From positions 1-50,310 of the forward strand of contig NZ_PYWM01000031.1 of NCBI RefSeq assembly GCF_003049665.1: DNA of 50,310 nucleotides. Reading direction: 5' to 3'. The translations under genes were made by a program, and so were the position numbers. Below are positions 41,195-50,175 of the stretch, piece by piece; the first letter of the stretch is position 1, and each line of letters starts with the position of its first letter. Below the pieces are notes generated by a model. It ran no database searches. It had not been told where the DNA came from and worked only from the letters and a program-made list of their open reading frames with translations. Source of the stretch: Lysinibacillus mangiferihumi. GTDB taxonomy: Bacteria; Bacillota; Bacilli; Bacillales_A; Planococcaceae.

Positions 41195-42463
41195 TTACAC
41201 CGCACCAAATAATTTTAAAATATTAATAATAATAATGCCTACGATGCCAAAGTCAGAATCACCAAATGTTGTTCCTTCGTAGCCGATATCCCCCATAAAG
41301 ATAAGCAGGATAGCTGGGATAAAGCTAATGATTATCCCGTTAGCAAATGCACCTGCCATGGAGCCAATACGACCACCCGTTGCATTACCGAAAACACCTG
41401 CCGCAGCACCTGTAAAGAAATGTGGCACTAGGCCAGGAACAATAACTTTAAGCCCAATCAGTGGCAGGGCAAACATGGACAATAAGCCAGCTAAAAAACT
41501 AAAGAGGAAACCGATAATAACGGCATTAGGTGCGAATGGGAAAATTGTCGGGCAATCCAAAGCAGGTTTAGCGTTTGGTACGAGTTTATCAGCAATCCCT
41601 TTAAATGCAGGAATAATTTCTGCAATCAGCATGCGTACACCTGCAAGGATAATATAGACCCCCGCCGCAAAGGTAATCGCTTGGATAATCGCGAAAACAA
41701 TGAAGTTCGATCCCCCGGATAATTGCGCTTCAATATAAGAACGACCTGCGAATAAAGCGACAACAATGAAAAATAGGCTCATTGTTAAGGAAATGGCAAC
41801 GGATGTATCTCTTAAAAATCCAAGTGATTTAGGCACTGCTATTGCTTCAGTCGATTTGGCTTTGTTGCCAAATAGTTGACCAATTTTAGCAGATACATAG
41901 TAGCCAATGCTGCCAAAATGTCCAACTGCAAAGTCATTATTTCCTGTTATTTGACGCACTGTAGGTTGTAAAATGGCAGGGAAAATCACCATACATAAAC
42001 CTAACAATATAGAACCGAAAATAATGAGAGGAGCGCCACTCATCCCCCCAACAGAGAGGGAAGCTGCGATTAAACACGCCATAAATAATGTATGATGACC
42101 AGTTAAAAAAATATATTTTAAAGGCGTAAATCGCGCTAGCAAAAGATTCATTACCATCCCGAATACCATAATCAAGGCTGTGGATGTGCCAAATGTCGTT
42201 TGTGCCGCAGCAACAATGGCTTCATTATTTGGGATAACCCCTTGTACCTGAAAGGCATGATCGAACATTTTGCTAAAGTGAGTTAAAGAACCAATTAAAA
42301 CAGCTGCACCGGCACCTAAAATGACAAAGCCCATAATAGTTTTTAACGTCCCTGAAAGAACAGTTGAAGCAGATTTTTTTTGGATTAATAAGCCGACAAG
42401 AGCAAATAGGCCGACTAGTATTGCTGGTGTACCTAAAATGTCATTCATCATAACATCTAACAT
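41195..42463 (-). CDS. ulaA: Ascorbate-type PTS transporter, IIC component (UlaA/SgaT family)
   Basis: The protein has 422 residues and about ten or more membrane spans. GTPAILVGLFALVGLLIQKK, LTGHHTLFMACLIAASLSVGG and GNATGGRIGSMAGAFANGIIISF are typical of the SgaT/UlaA family. It moves the sugar while IIB phosphorylates it. It is last in a IIA-IIB-IIC operon. L-ascorbate is the known substrate of E. coli UlaA, but there are no ulaDEF catabolic genes here, so the substrate is uncertain. The start may be the ATG six codons in. Confidence 0.9.
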   Translation of the reverse strand: MLDVMMNDILGTPAILVGLFALVGLLIQKKSASTVLSGTLKTIMGFVILGAGAAVLIGSLTHFSKMFDHAFQVQGVIPNNEAIVAAAQTTFGTSTALIMVFGMVMNLLLARFTPLKYIFLTGHHTLFMACLIAASLSVGGMSGAPLIIFGSILLGLCMVIFPAILQPTVRQITGNNDFAVGHFGSIGYYVSAKIGQLFGNKAKSTEAIAVPKSLGFLRDTSVAISLTMSLFFIVVALFAGRSYIEAQLSGGSNFIVFAIIQAITFAAGVYIILAGVRMLIAEIIPAFKGIADKLVPNAKPALDCPTIFPFAPNAVIIGFLFSFLAGLLSMFALPLIGLKVIVPGLVPHFFTGAAAGVFGNATGGRIGSMAGAFANGIIISFIPAILLIFMGDIGYEGTTFGDSDFGIVGIIIINILKLFGAV

Positions 42464-42530
42464 ACCAACACCTCATCTTATCCAATTTTAAAAGCAACGT
42501 AAGCGTTACAACTGCACATCATATTGTCCA

Positions 42531-42794
42531 TTACAATAGTGGGGCAAGCTTTCCTTTGATTTCTGGGATACTCATCATATTGACGACTCGCACAATTTTT
42601 CGCACACCATTATCTAGTTGGTCGACGATATCTCCTGCACCAATATAAATATCAGCCTTTTCAGAAGTTACAGATGTTAAATCAGTATGCGTTACCTCTG
42701 CTTCTTTGCTGAGTTCTAGCAATGCTTTTTTGATAGTCAGTTCCATCATGAAGCTACTGCCTAAGCCATTTCCACAAACGACTAAAATTTTCAT
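42531..42794 (-). CDS. ulaB: PTS IIB component (UlaB/SgaB family)
   Basis: The protein has 87 residues. VVCGNGLGSSFMMEL carries the phosphorylated Cys7 in the P-loop-like CGNGLGSS motif of lactose/ascorbate-type IIB proteins. It takes phosphate from IIA and passes it to the sugar in IIC. It directly follows IIA (adjacent stop and start) and is 67 bp before the IIC gene. The family call is firm, the sugar is not known. Confidence 0.92.
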   Translation of the reverse strand: MKILVVCGNGLGSSFMMELTIKKALLELSKEAEVTHTDLTSVTSEKADIYIGAGDIVDQLDNGVRKIVRVVNMMSIPEIKGKLAPLL

Positions 42795-43250
42795 TTATAA
42801 TTGCTCCTTTGTTGCATATTGTTTTATTTTATCCATGACGCATTTTGCACGCTTACATCCGATAATGTTATCGATTTGGCTAGGTTCTTGTAAGACTTGT
42901 GTTAAATCTACTAATGCCTGTAAATGTGTTGTATGATCTGTCGCTGCTAAAATAATGATTACATACACAGGTTTATCGGGTCCGAAATATACAGGTTTTT
43001 GTAAAACTAATAAACTCATCGATAATTCGTTTACGCCATCGGATGGCCGCGCATGTGGAATTGCTACTTTAGGTGTAAGTACAACATAGGGACCGTGTTG
43101 TTCGATGGAATCGATCATGGCTTGGATATAGCGCTTTTCTATTTTGTTTTGCTGTAAGAGTGGTGATGCAGCAATGCGTATAGCATCCTGCCAGTTGGCT
43201 ACTTCGTTTGTGATTTGGATAGTCTCACTATGAAGCAATTCGGTAAGCAA
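42795..43250 (-). CDS. ulaC: PTS IIA component (UlaC family)
   Basis: The protein has 151 residues from TTG 43250, with GAAAGGAGG 9 nt upstream on the minus strand; the in-frame ATG 43283 lies before that site and would include it in the coding part. VAIPHARPSDGV has the phosphorylated His66 typical of the fructose/mannitol-type IIA fold. It receives phosphate from HPr. First gene of the PTS operon, with a LysR gene 214 bp upstream in the same direction. Confidence 0.9.
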   Translation of the reverse strand: MLTELLHSETIQITNEVANWQDAIRIAASPLLQQNKIEKRYIQAMIDSIEQHGPYVVLTPKVAIPHARPSDGVNELSMSLLVLQKPVYFGPDKPVYVIIILAATDHTTHLQALVDLTQVLQEPSQIDNIIGCKRAKCVMDKIKQYATKEQL

Positions 43251-43464
43251 CTTGTCATTCCTCCTTTCGTTAGAGCACAACATGTCTTCTATCCATGTTA
43301 TGAATGCTTGCTATGTAATGATGTCAGATTACTGAATTTTTTTAGTAAATATGTTGAAAAAGGGAGTAAGTGATTATTGGGATGGATTGGAAGTCATTTT
43401 GTGCAGATAGATGAGGCAGAGCTCACAGTTGGTTGAAGCTGTGAGACTCATAGGTTGTAGCGGA

Positions 43465-44361
43465 TTATGTTTTGATTTTTTGTGCTAAATCGTAAATCGC
43501 TTTTTTGACAAATACATCAATTTGATTGTCTAGTCTAGATTGCGGGTAAACTAGTTGGATTTTCCGCTTTAGCGTAATATCATTTAAATCTTTTTTGATT
43601 AATAAGCCAGATTGCAGTTCGTCCTCAATAAGGGAAACGGAAAGAAAAGCAATGGTTTTACCAAACGTCAGCATTTTTTTTATCGTACTTACAGAATCGA
43701 GTTCAATGGTATTAAATGCTGGTTGGAAAGGGTCTAACCATTTTTCGATAAAATGATTGGTTGAACTAGAGGAAGTATGTAATAATACTTTGTTTTTAAG
43801 GACATCGGATTGCGAGATGTCCTTTTTTGCTGCCAGCTCGTGACGAGGGCTTAGAGCTAAAACGAGCGAATCTTCACCAATTGTTTCATAGATTAATGCT
43901 TTGTTTTCTTGCTTTGTTTCCATGATTAAACCAAAATCTAGTTCTTGCAGGGCTACCATTTTTTCAATTTCAGGTGCTGTTTTTACCTCTAAGGATATGC
44001 GGATGTCAGGATATGCAGTGGAAATTTGATTAATAATTTCAGGCATATAAATATGCGCAGGTAGGGCACTTGCACCTAATCGAATGGAGCCAATATTGCC
44101 TGCTAATAGATTTTCAATGAAACGATTCATATCGTTTTGTAGTTGGACGATTTGTCTTGCGTAGTGATAGAGCCCCTCTCCAGCTTCTGTTAAACGATAG
44201 CCACCCGCATTTGTGCGAAACAAACGTACCCCGTACTCTTCTTCAATCGAGCGAATATGAAAGGATACCGTAGGCGGCGTAATACCTAGCTCTTTAGCGA
44301 CAGGAGCTAATTTTTTAAAATCGACGAGTAAACAAAATGCCTGTAATTTCAGATGATTCAT
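43465..44361 (-). CDS. LysR-family transcriptional regulator
   Basis: The protein has 298 residues. The N-terminal winged helix is clear: LQAFCLLVDFKKLAPVAKEL, then ITPPTVSFHIRSIEEEYGVRLF and TEAGEGLYHYAR. The rest is a LysR substrate domain (DIRISLEVKTAPEIEKMV, LDFGLIME). It lies between the PTS operon (same strand, downstream) and the ABC operon at 44499 (divergent, 137 bp away). LysR regulators most often control the divergent neighbour, so the ABC/MBL/CYTH operon is the best candidate target; the effector is unknown. Confidence 0.92.
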   Translation of the reverse strand: MNHLKLQAFCLLVDFKKLAPVAKELGITPPTVSFHIRSIEEEYGVRLFRTNAGGYRLTEAGEGLYHYARQIVQLQNDMNRFIENLLAGNIGSIRLGASALPAHIYMPEIINQISTAYPDIRISLEVKTAPEIEKMVALQELDFGLIMETKQENKALIYETIGEDSLVLALSPRHELAAKKDISQSDVLKNKVLLHTSSSSTNHFIEKWLDPFQPAFNTIELDSVSTIKKMLTFGKTIAFLSVSLIEDELQSGLLIKKDLNDITLKRKIQLVYPQSRLDNQIDVFVKKAIYDLAQKIKT

Positions 44362-44498
44362 TTTAGCCTCCTAAAGGAAATTCGAAAAAGTATTGCATTT
44401 CCTTAAGTTTATTAGATTTTTTTTAACGACATATTAATAGTAGGTTAATATTTTCTAAATATCTGGAAACTATAGTAGAGATAGACGAGGAGGATACC

Positions 44499-45464
44499 AT
44501 GAAAATCTCAATAACGAACTTAGAGAAAAAATATGGACAGGCACAAGCGTTATGGCCTATTAATGTGGAATTAGACAGTAAGTTCATTACAATTTTAGGA
44601 CAATCGGGCTGTGGTAAAACGACATTATTGAAAATACTAGCTGGTCTTGAAAAGCCAACAAATGGTGAAATTGCATTCGATGACACAATCATTTATTCGT
44701 CTAAGCTTCGCAAAAATGTTAAACCAAATAAACGAAATATTGCCATGGTCTTTCAAGATTTCGCATTATGGCCTCATATGACCATTTTCCAAAACATCGC
44801 ATTTGGCTTAAAAGGAATGATGCCAAAAGAAGAAATACCAGAGCGAGTAGCATATGTGATGCGGTTAGTGAAGATGGAAGGATATGAAAATCGTAAGCCG
44901 GGACAATTATCGGGAGGCCAGCAACAACGAGTTGCATTGGCAAGGGCATTGGCAACGAATCCAAAGTTAATTTTATTTGATGAACCATTATCAGCGTTAG
45001 ATGCCGTACTTAGAGAAAAAATGCAGGATGAAATTATGCATATTATTCATGAACTGGATTGCCAAGCTATTTTTGTAACACATGATCAAACAGAAGCTAT
45101 GACGATGTCGGATCAAATAATTGTGATGGAATCAGGTAAAATTGCGCAGGTTGGATCACCTGAGGAAATTTATCATACGCCGGCGACACCTTATGTAGCG
45201 GATTTTATAGGGAAGGTCAATTGGTTCGGTAAAGGGAATCGAATTGTACGTCCAGAGGGAGTATCGAGACAACACTATCCTGGAAGCATTGCGAAACAGG
45301 CAATGATTGTGAAAAGTACTTTTGTTGGTGATCGCTATTTAGTTCATGCGCAAGTTGAAGGGAAGCAATGGAGCTTTTATGAAGCTGTACCGCTTGAACA
45401 CGGACAGCAACTGGAAGTTTTTGTGGATACTAAACAAATCTATCAATTGGAGGGTTTACAGTGA
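44499..45464 (+). CDS. ABC transporter ATPase, Fe3+/phosphonate/spermidine type
   Basis: The protein has 321 residues. Walker A is GQSGCGKTT (34-42), the signature LSGGQQQRVALARAL and Walker B LILFDEPLSALD follow, and HDQTEAMTMSDQI holds the switch His. After about residue 240 there is a short TOBE-like regulatory part (GDRYLVHAQVEGKQWSFYEAV). Such ATPases serve FbpC, PotA and 2-aminoethylphosphonate (PhnT) importers. GAGGAGG precedes the ATG. It is the first gene of the operon and overlaps the binding-protein start by 4 bp (GTGA). Confidence 0.93.
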   Translation: MKISITNLEKKYGQAQALWPINVELDSKFITILGQSGCGKTTLLKILAGLEKPTNGEIAFDDTIIYSSKLRKNVKPNKRNIAMVFQDFALWPHMTIFQNIAFGLKGMMPKEEIPERVAYVMRLVKMEGYENRKPGQLSGGQQQRVALARALATNPKLILFDEPLSALDAVLREKMQDEIMHIIHELDCQAIFVTHDQTEAMTMSDQIIVMESGKIAQVGSPEEIYHTPATPYVADFIGKVNWFGKGNRIVRPEGVSRQHYPGSIAKQAMIVKSTFVGDRYLVHAQVEGKQWSFYEAVPLEHGQQLEVFVDTKQIYQLEGLQ

Positions 45465-46492
45465 AAAAACGTTTCAAATTATTAGCAACAGCGAGCTTTC
45501 TTGTGGCATTAACATTAGCAGGGTGCAACGCTACTAAGTCGACTGACAGTGTGAAGAATGATGCAGCCAGTGCAAAGCCAAATGAAGTGCAAACACTAAC
45601 CGTCTATTCTGCTGGTCCTGATGGCTTGGCAGCAAATATTCAACAAGCTTTTGAAGAAAAAACGGGCATGAAAGTAGAGATGTTCCAAGGAACAACAGGT
45701 AAAATTTTATCTCGTTTAGAAGCAGAGAAAAACAATCCTGTCGCAGATGTCGTTGTGTTAGCTTCTATTGCATCAATGGATGGATTAAAGGAAGCCAACC
45801 AATTACAAAGTTACAAAGAAGCTGAAAATGCTAGTAAAATGAACCCCGATTGGTCAGATGCAGAAGGCTATTACTATGGCTATAGCGCATCGGCATTAGG
45901 CATTGCCTACAATACGAAAAATACGAAAGACATTCCAAGTGAATGGACAGATTTAGCTAAAGCACAGTGGCAAGGTAAAATAAATATTCCTGATCCAAGT
46001 TTGTCTGGATCTGCTGTTGATTTTATTTACGGTTATACAGAAGCGGAAAAATCGGCATGGGATACAATCCAAGCATGGAAAAACAATGGACTACAAGTGA
46101 ATGGAGCCAATAAGGAAGCATTGGATGCTGTTATTACAGGTGATAAAAATGCAACGATTTCAGGTGTTGACTATATGGCGTATAAAGCGAAAGCGAGTGG
46201 GGAGCCAGTAGAAATTGTTTATCCGAAGAGCGGAACGGTTGTTAGTCCACGAGCAGTAGGCATTATGAAAGATGCTAAAAATGTGGAAGGTGCGCAAGCA
46301 TATGTTAATTTCTTGCTTTCAGATGAAGGACAAAAACTAGTGACAGAGGCGTATCTACTACCTGGCAATCATGATATAGCTGTAAAAGATCGCGCAGCAT
46401 TGGATGAAATCCCACAGTTAAATGTGAGCTGGAAAGGTTCAGAAGCAAAGCAACTTGATATTTTAACGAAGTTCAACGATATTTTTCGTTAA
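45461..46492 (+). CDS. ABC transporter binding lipoprotein, Fe3+/phosphonate type
   Basis: The protein has 343 residues from GTG 45461. The lipobox is LTLAGC (Cys22). TLTVYSAGPDGLAANIQQAF, MFQGTTGKILSRLEAEKNNPVADVVV and NTKDIPSEWTDLAKAQWQGKI put it in the FbpA/PhnS-like family (SBP type 6/8). The paired Tyr ligands of ferric FbpA proteins are not evident, while phosphonate or phosphate-ester ligands are common in near relatives. An organophosphonate-like cargo is therefore inferred, weakly. A hairpin separates it from the permease gene. Confidence 0.88.
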   Translation: MKKRFKLLATASFLVALTLAGCNATKSTDSVKNDAASAKPNEVQTLTVYSAGPDGLAANIQQAFEEKTGMKVEMFQGTTGKILSRLEAEKNNPVADVVVLASIASMDGLKEANQLQSYKEAENASKMNPDWSDAEGYYYGYSASALGIAYNTKNTKDIPSEWTDLAKAQWQGKINIPDPSLSGSAVDFIYGYTEAEKSAWDTIQAWKNNGLQVNGANKEALDAVITGDKNATISGVDYMAYKAKASGEPVEIVYPKSGTVVSPRAVGIMKDAKNVEGAQAYVNFLLSDEGQKLVTEAYLLPGNHDIAVKDRAALDEIPQLNVSWKGSEAKQLDILTKFNDIFR

Positions 46493-46533
46493 GTTGTAAG
46501 CTGAGGGTATTATTTGCCATCATCCTGTCTGAG

Positions 46534-46590
46534 AAAAAATTCGCTATTGGTCAGTCACAACTATCTAATACTGACTATTGCGAATTTTTT
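46534..46590 (+). terminator. Intra-operon terminator-like hairpin after the binding-protein gene
   Basis: AAAAAATTCGC (46534-46544) pairs with GCGAATTTTTT (46580-46590), and GTCAGT (46550-46555) with ACTGAC (46570-46575). A partial terminator or processing site here would favour the binding protein over the permease. Confidence 0.8.
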
Positions 46591-46623
46591 AAAAAAGTAG
46601 TTTTGTGAAAGGAATGATGCAAC

Positions 46624-48285
46624 ATGATAATGGAAAGCAGACGAAGTTTTGGCTTGTTATTGACGATTGTCGCAACGTTTGCGATCGCACCATTAATAGC
46701 CATTGTGTATTATACATTTGTCCATGATGGAATATTTGATGTTTCACAATTTAGTAGAATGTTTGCTAATGAAAGATTATGGCAGACATTGGGCAACTCT
46801 TTATTATTAGGTGTATTGGTTATTTTAGGTACGACGATATTAGCATTGCCTATGGCATTCATTCGCACGAAAACAACTTTACAAAAATATGATTGGCTCG
46901 ATATTGTCCTAACGATTCCTTTTATGACACCCCCTTATATTGGTTCCATGGGATGGATATTATTTATGCAAAATAATGGATTTTTACAGCAACTAGTGCC
47001 TGGCACAGCTTGGTTGTCTGATGCCTTTTTTTCTTTATTTGGCATGGTCATGGTTATGAGTCTACATCTTTTTCCTTTTTTATATTTAATGCTGAAAAAT
47101 ACGTTGCTTAGAATAAATGGTTCCTTTTTGGATGCTGCACTTATTTTTGGACGTAGTTCTTTGCGCAACTGGCTACAAGTAATACTGCCGTTACTTATTT
47201 CTAGTTATGTTCTTGGGATATTGTTAATTTTCATTAAAACGCTAGCGGAATTCGGGACGCCTGCTACGTTTGGAAGCCGTATCGGTTTTCAAGTTTTTAC
47301 GACAGAAATTCACGCTTATCTTTCAAGGTGGCCAGTAGATATTCGAATGGCTACATCGCTTTCTGTTTTCTTGCTTTCCGTATGTCTTATTATCTGGTAT
47401 TTTCAAAATCTTATCGGACGAAAGTTTACATATAGCGTACTTTCAGGAAAAACGCCCGCTGCACGTGAAATAAAAGATAAATGGTTTATCCAATTGGGAT
47501 CATGGTTTTATGTAGGTTTTGTATTATTGTTTGCAATCGGTATTCCTTACTTTTCAATAATTGTAACCTCGCTACAAAAAGTAAGGGGAGACGGTTTACG
47601 TGCAGGCAATTTCACATTAGCGTCTTATCAGGCTGTCTTTACTAGTGGTAGCGCTGGCTTAACGGCATTTATAAATAGCGTTGTTTTTTCAATATTTACA
47701 GCAGTTATTACAGCGATAATTGGTTTATTTATTGCCCTTTACATTAAAAAGGGAGAAACGAAAAAGCAACAACTATTAGATTTCTTTAGTCTAATGCCGA
47801 ATATTATTCCTGGTATCGTCTTTGTTGTCGGCTTAATTATGTTTTGGAATGCCCCTTGGTTACCAGCAACCATTTACAATACAAAGGCGATGGTCGTTGT
47901 GACTTATTGTGTGCTGTTCTTACCGTACGCTGTGCAATATACAAAATCCTCACTATCACAGTTAGATCAATCTATTTTTCAATCAGCTGCGATTTTTGGA
48001 CGCAATAGTTGGGACGTGTATCGAGCTATCATCATCCCCCTGCTAATGCAAGGAATACTTGCTGGTATGATGATGACATTTATTATTTCAATGCGCGAAC
48101 TAGTCGCGGGTCTGCTTATTTTGCCTCCTTCAGTTGAGACAGGCGCAACGTTTATTTACAGCCAATTTGAACAAGGCAATGTTGGGATAGGAATGGCTGT
48201 TGCAGTTATTACAGTCGCGATGACCGTTGTTTTTATGTTCCTATTAAATTGGCTTCAAAGATGGGGAGGACATGTGCGTGCTTAA
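46624..48285 (+). CDS. ABC transporter permease, two fused membrane domains
   Basis: The protein has 553 residues and about twelve membrane spans in two halves, each a BPD_transp_1 domain with an EAA-like loop: DAALIFGRSSLRNWLQVILPL in the first half and QSAAIFGRNSWDVYRAIIIPL in the second. This double layout is typical of FbpB and the AEP/phosphonate importers. AAAGGAATG lies ahead of the start ATG. It should work with the ATPase and lipoprotein upstream. Its end overlaps the MBL gene, linking import to the hydrolase. Confidence 0.92.
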   Translation: MIMESRRSFGLLLTIVATFAIAPLIAIVYYTFVHDGIFDVSQFSRMFANERLWQTLGNSLLLGVLVILGTTILALPMAFIRTKTTLQKYDWLDIVLTIPFMTPPYIGSMGWILFMQNNGFLQQLVPGTAWLSDAFFSLFGMVMVMSLHLFPFLYLMLKNTLLRINGSFLDAALIFGRSSLRNWLQVILPLLISSYVLGILLIFIKTLAEFGTPATFGSRIGFQVFTTEIHAYLSRWPVDIRMATSLSVFLLSVCLIIWYFQNLIGRKFTYSVLSGKTPAAREIKDKWFIQLGSWFYVGFVLLFAIGIPYFSIIVTSLQKVRGDGLRAGNFTLASYQAVFTSGSAGLTAFINSVVFSIFTAVITAIIGLFIALYIKKGETKKQQLLDFFSLMPNIIPGIVFVVGLIMFWNAPWLPATIYNTKAMVVVTYCVLFLPYAVQYTKSSLSQLDQSIFQSAAIFGRNSWDVYRAIIIPLLMQGILAGMMMTFIISMRELVAGLLILPPSVETGATFIYSQFEQGNVGIGMAVAVITVAMTVVFMFLLNWLQRWGGHVRA

Positions 48286-49369
48286 TGTAGAGATTTTAGG
48301 AGGGGTTGGAGAGTACGGACGTAATTGCTTTTATCTCAAAAAGGATGGACGAGCGATATTACTTGATTGTGGTGTCATGAATAATCGGGAAAAAACGATG
48401 CCAACCTTAACTCCCGCTCATGTGGCAAAACTTGATGCTGTGTTTATTTCTCATTCGCATATTGATCATGTCGGCGCGCTTCCTTTACTGGAACAGTGGG
48501 GTTACAATGGTCAACTAATTATGAGTGAGATGACAGCAAAACAATTAAAACACGCTTATCCAAACATTCAAACCTTTTCACCAGAATCGATTGGTTATTG
48601 GTTACATATTAACCAGCATCTTTCTTTTCAATGGGGCTTTAGTGGGCATCTAATAGGAAGTGTTTGGTACAGCATTCGATTTTTGGGGGAGGTGATATTT
48701 TTTTCGGGAGACTATGTTTTAGATTCCTATCTATTAAAGGCGAATCTTCCGTATGAGGATTGTGGGAAGTATAACGTCGCGTTTATCGATAGTGGGCATG
48801 TTGAAAAGACCATTAAGAATGAAGAAGTATTGCAACAAATAGTGAAGTTTATTTGTACGAACGATAGTAGACCGATTATTTTCCCTTCTTCCTTTTCAGG
48901 CAAAACGGCTGATATTGCGATTTATCTTTTTGCGCATAGTACAAGAAAAGTGTGTATTGATCATCAGTTTTTTCCCTTGTTTGAAGATTACTATGACGCA
49001 CCTGAAAATGTGGTACCTACTCCGATTTTGCCGTTGTTCAGAAGGGAATGCTTACAAGAGACGACTGTTGAGGAAAATGCTATTTATTTTGTTCCAGAGC
49101 GAGATGAAGCAACCATATCGCAACTACTCAAAAATTGTCCATCAGCAATTGTTATCTTTACAGGATATTTTAATAAAGCTTGTTATATTCAACCATTAGC
49201 ACCCCATCAAGTAAAACAGTTTTTTTACAAAACACATCCGGATTATGAGGATATCATTGCCTTGTCCAAGCACATAAATGCTGAGAAAACCATTTATTTT
49301 CACAGCCATTTTACAAATGAAGAAACGACACTTTTAACTTTAATCGGAAAAGAGGCGGATATAGGATGA
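48278..49369 (+). CDS. MBL-fold metallo-hydrolase, beta-CASP-like
   Basis: The protein has 363 residues from GTG 48278, with GGGGAGG about 8 nt upstream; ATG 48272 is in frame but only 2 nt from that site. The metal motif is SHSHIDHVGALP (His59, His61, Asp63, His64). GHLIGSVWYSI and FFSGDYVLDS supply a further His and the bridging Asp, and the later layout recalls RNase J/CPSF-like beta-CASP enzymes. These cleave phosphodiester bonds, often in nucleic acids. The gene overlaps the permease by 8 bp and the CYTH-like gene by 4 bp, so it belongs to this transport operon. It has no signal peptide and should act on imported substrate. The substrate is unknown. Confidence 0.85.
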   Translation: MLNVEILGGVGEYGRNCFYLKKDGRAILLDCGVMNNREKTMPTLTPAHVAKLDAVFISHSHIDHVGALPLLEQWGYNGQLIMSEMTAKQLKHAYPNIQTFSPESIGYWLHINQHLSFQWGFSGHLIGSVWYSIRFLGEVIFFSGDYVLDSYLLKANLPYEDCGKYNVAFIDSGHVEKTIKNEEVLQQIVKFICTNDSRPIIFPSSFSGKTADIAIYLFAHSTRKVCIDHQFFPLFEDYYDAPENVVPTPILPLFRRECLQETTVEENAIYFVPERDEATISQLLKNCPSAIVIFTGYFNKACYIQPLAPHQVKQFFYKTHPDYEDIIALSKHINAEKTIYFHSHFTNEETTLLTLIGKEADIG

Positions 49370-50175
49370 ATCATTTTAAAAGAGTTGCACTGAAATTGGT
49401 CGTAATGGCCATGGTACTGGGGACGCTTGGCCTATTGAATACAGTACAAGCGAAAGCGGCAATGGTGCCTAGTCATGAGATTAAATATAATTTGCGAACG
49501 GATCTTTTTAATGAATCAGTCATTTTAAGACTTTTTGCAGCAACGAAAAAAGATGAGGTAAAGATTTACTATTTCGATACAAATAATCAAGAATTTTTAA
49601 ATGCAGACTATAACAACCGTTTACGTGTCTATAAAGATAGCACGAAAATCGATATTACGTATAAAAAGAGATTTCTGAATACACCGCTTGACGAAGCACT
49701 AGCAATCACCAAAAGCCAAGGCTTTACAGGGGATGAATCTAACTATAAGTTTGAAATGGATATTAAAGGGGGAAATCGTACATTTACAATTAGTCGCAAA
49801 GAATCGTTAAAGGCAACGACTAAAGTTTCTTTCGATGCTGTGGATGTGAATGCTGCGAAAAAAATGATTTTAGATCATGTTCCAAAGAAAATTTTAAATT
49901 GGGATTCGGCAACATGGTATAACAACACGTTATCGCAAGCCATCGTGTATGGGCCTGCCAATGCAACAACCTATAAAGGAAGTTATGCAGGCTATGAGGC
50001 TGATATCGAGGTTTGGCATTATCAAGGGGATGTTATGATAGAACTATCTACTAAAGAAGACGACGCCACAAAAGCTGCAGTAATTGAGCAAGTATGGCAT
50101 AATCAGCTAGTAGCAGCTGGATATCTTAGTGCGGATCAGCGAGGAAAAACAGCCTTTGTAATGGAGCAAAAATAA
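49366..50175 (+). CDS. Secreted protein with CYTH-like domain
   Basis: The protein has 269 residues; the signal peptide (LKLVVMAMVLGTLGLL, cut near AKA-A, residue 32) sends it outside. The mature part opens with HEIKYNLRTDLF and KIYYFDTNNQEFLNADYNNR, then LRVYKDSTKIDITYKKRF. This order (E-x-K, YYDT, R-L-R, T-x-K) resembles the start of the CYTH/triphosphate tunnel fold, whose members act on triphosphates, polyphosphate or related acids. The match is by eye and partial, so function is inference. Its ATGA overlap with the MBL gene places it in the ABC operon. It ends in the 21-bp repeat array. Confidence 0.7.
   Translation: MNHFKRVALKLVVMAMVLGTLGLLNTVQAKAAMVPSHEIKYNLRTDLFNESVILRLFAATKKDEVKIYYFDTNNQEFLNADYNNRLRVYKDSTKIDITYKKRFLNTPLDEALAITKSQGFTGDESNYKFEMDIKGGNRTFTISRKESLKATTKVSFDAVDVNAAKKMILDHVPKKILNWDSATWYNNTLSQAIVYGPANATTYKGSYAGYEADIEVWHYQGDVMIELSTKEDDATKAAVIEQVWHNQLVAAGYLSADQRGKTAFVMEQK

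Noticed and set aside
41328..41657. Plus-strand ORF opposite ulaA, and similar long antisense ORFs (10327-10710, 22451-22798, 27977-28264)
   Set aside because: They lie opposite well-identified membrane or metabolic genes, are low-complexity in composition and lack ribosome sites; shadows of real coding strands.
43415..43450. Terminator after the LysR gene (CTCACAG...CTGTGAG)
   Set aside because: Only a 7-bp stem and no T-run in the needed direction.
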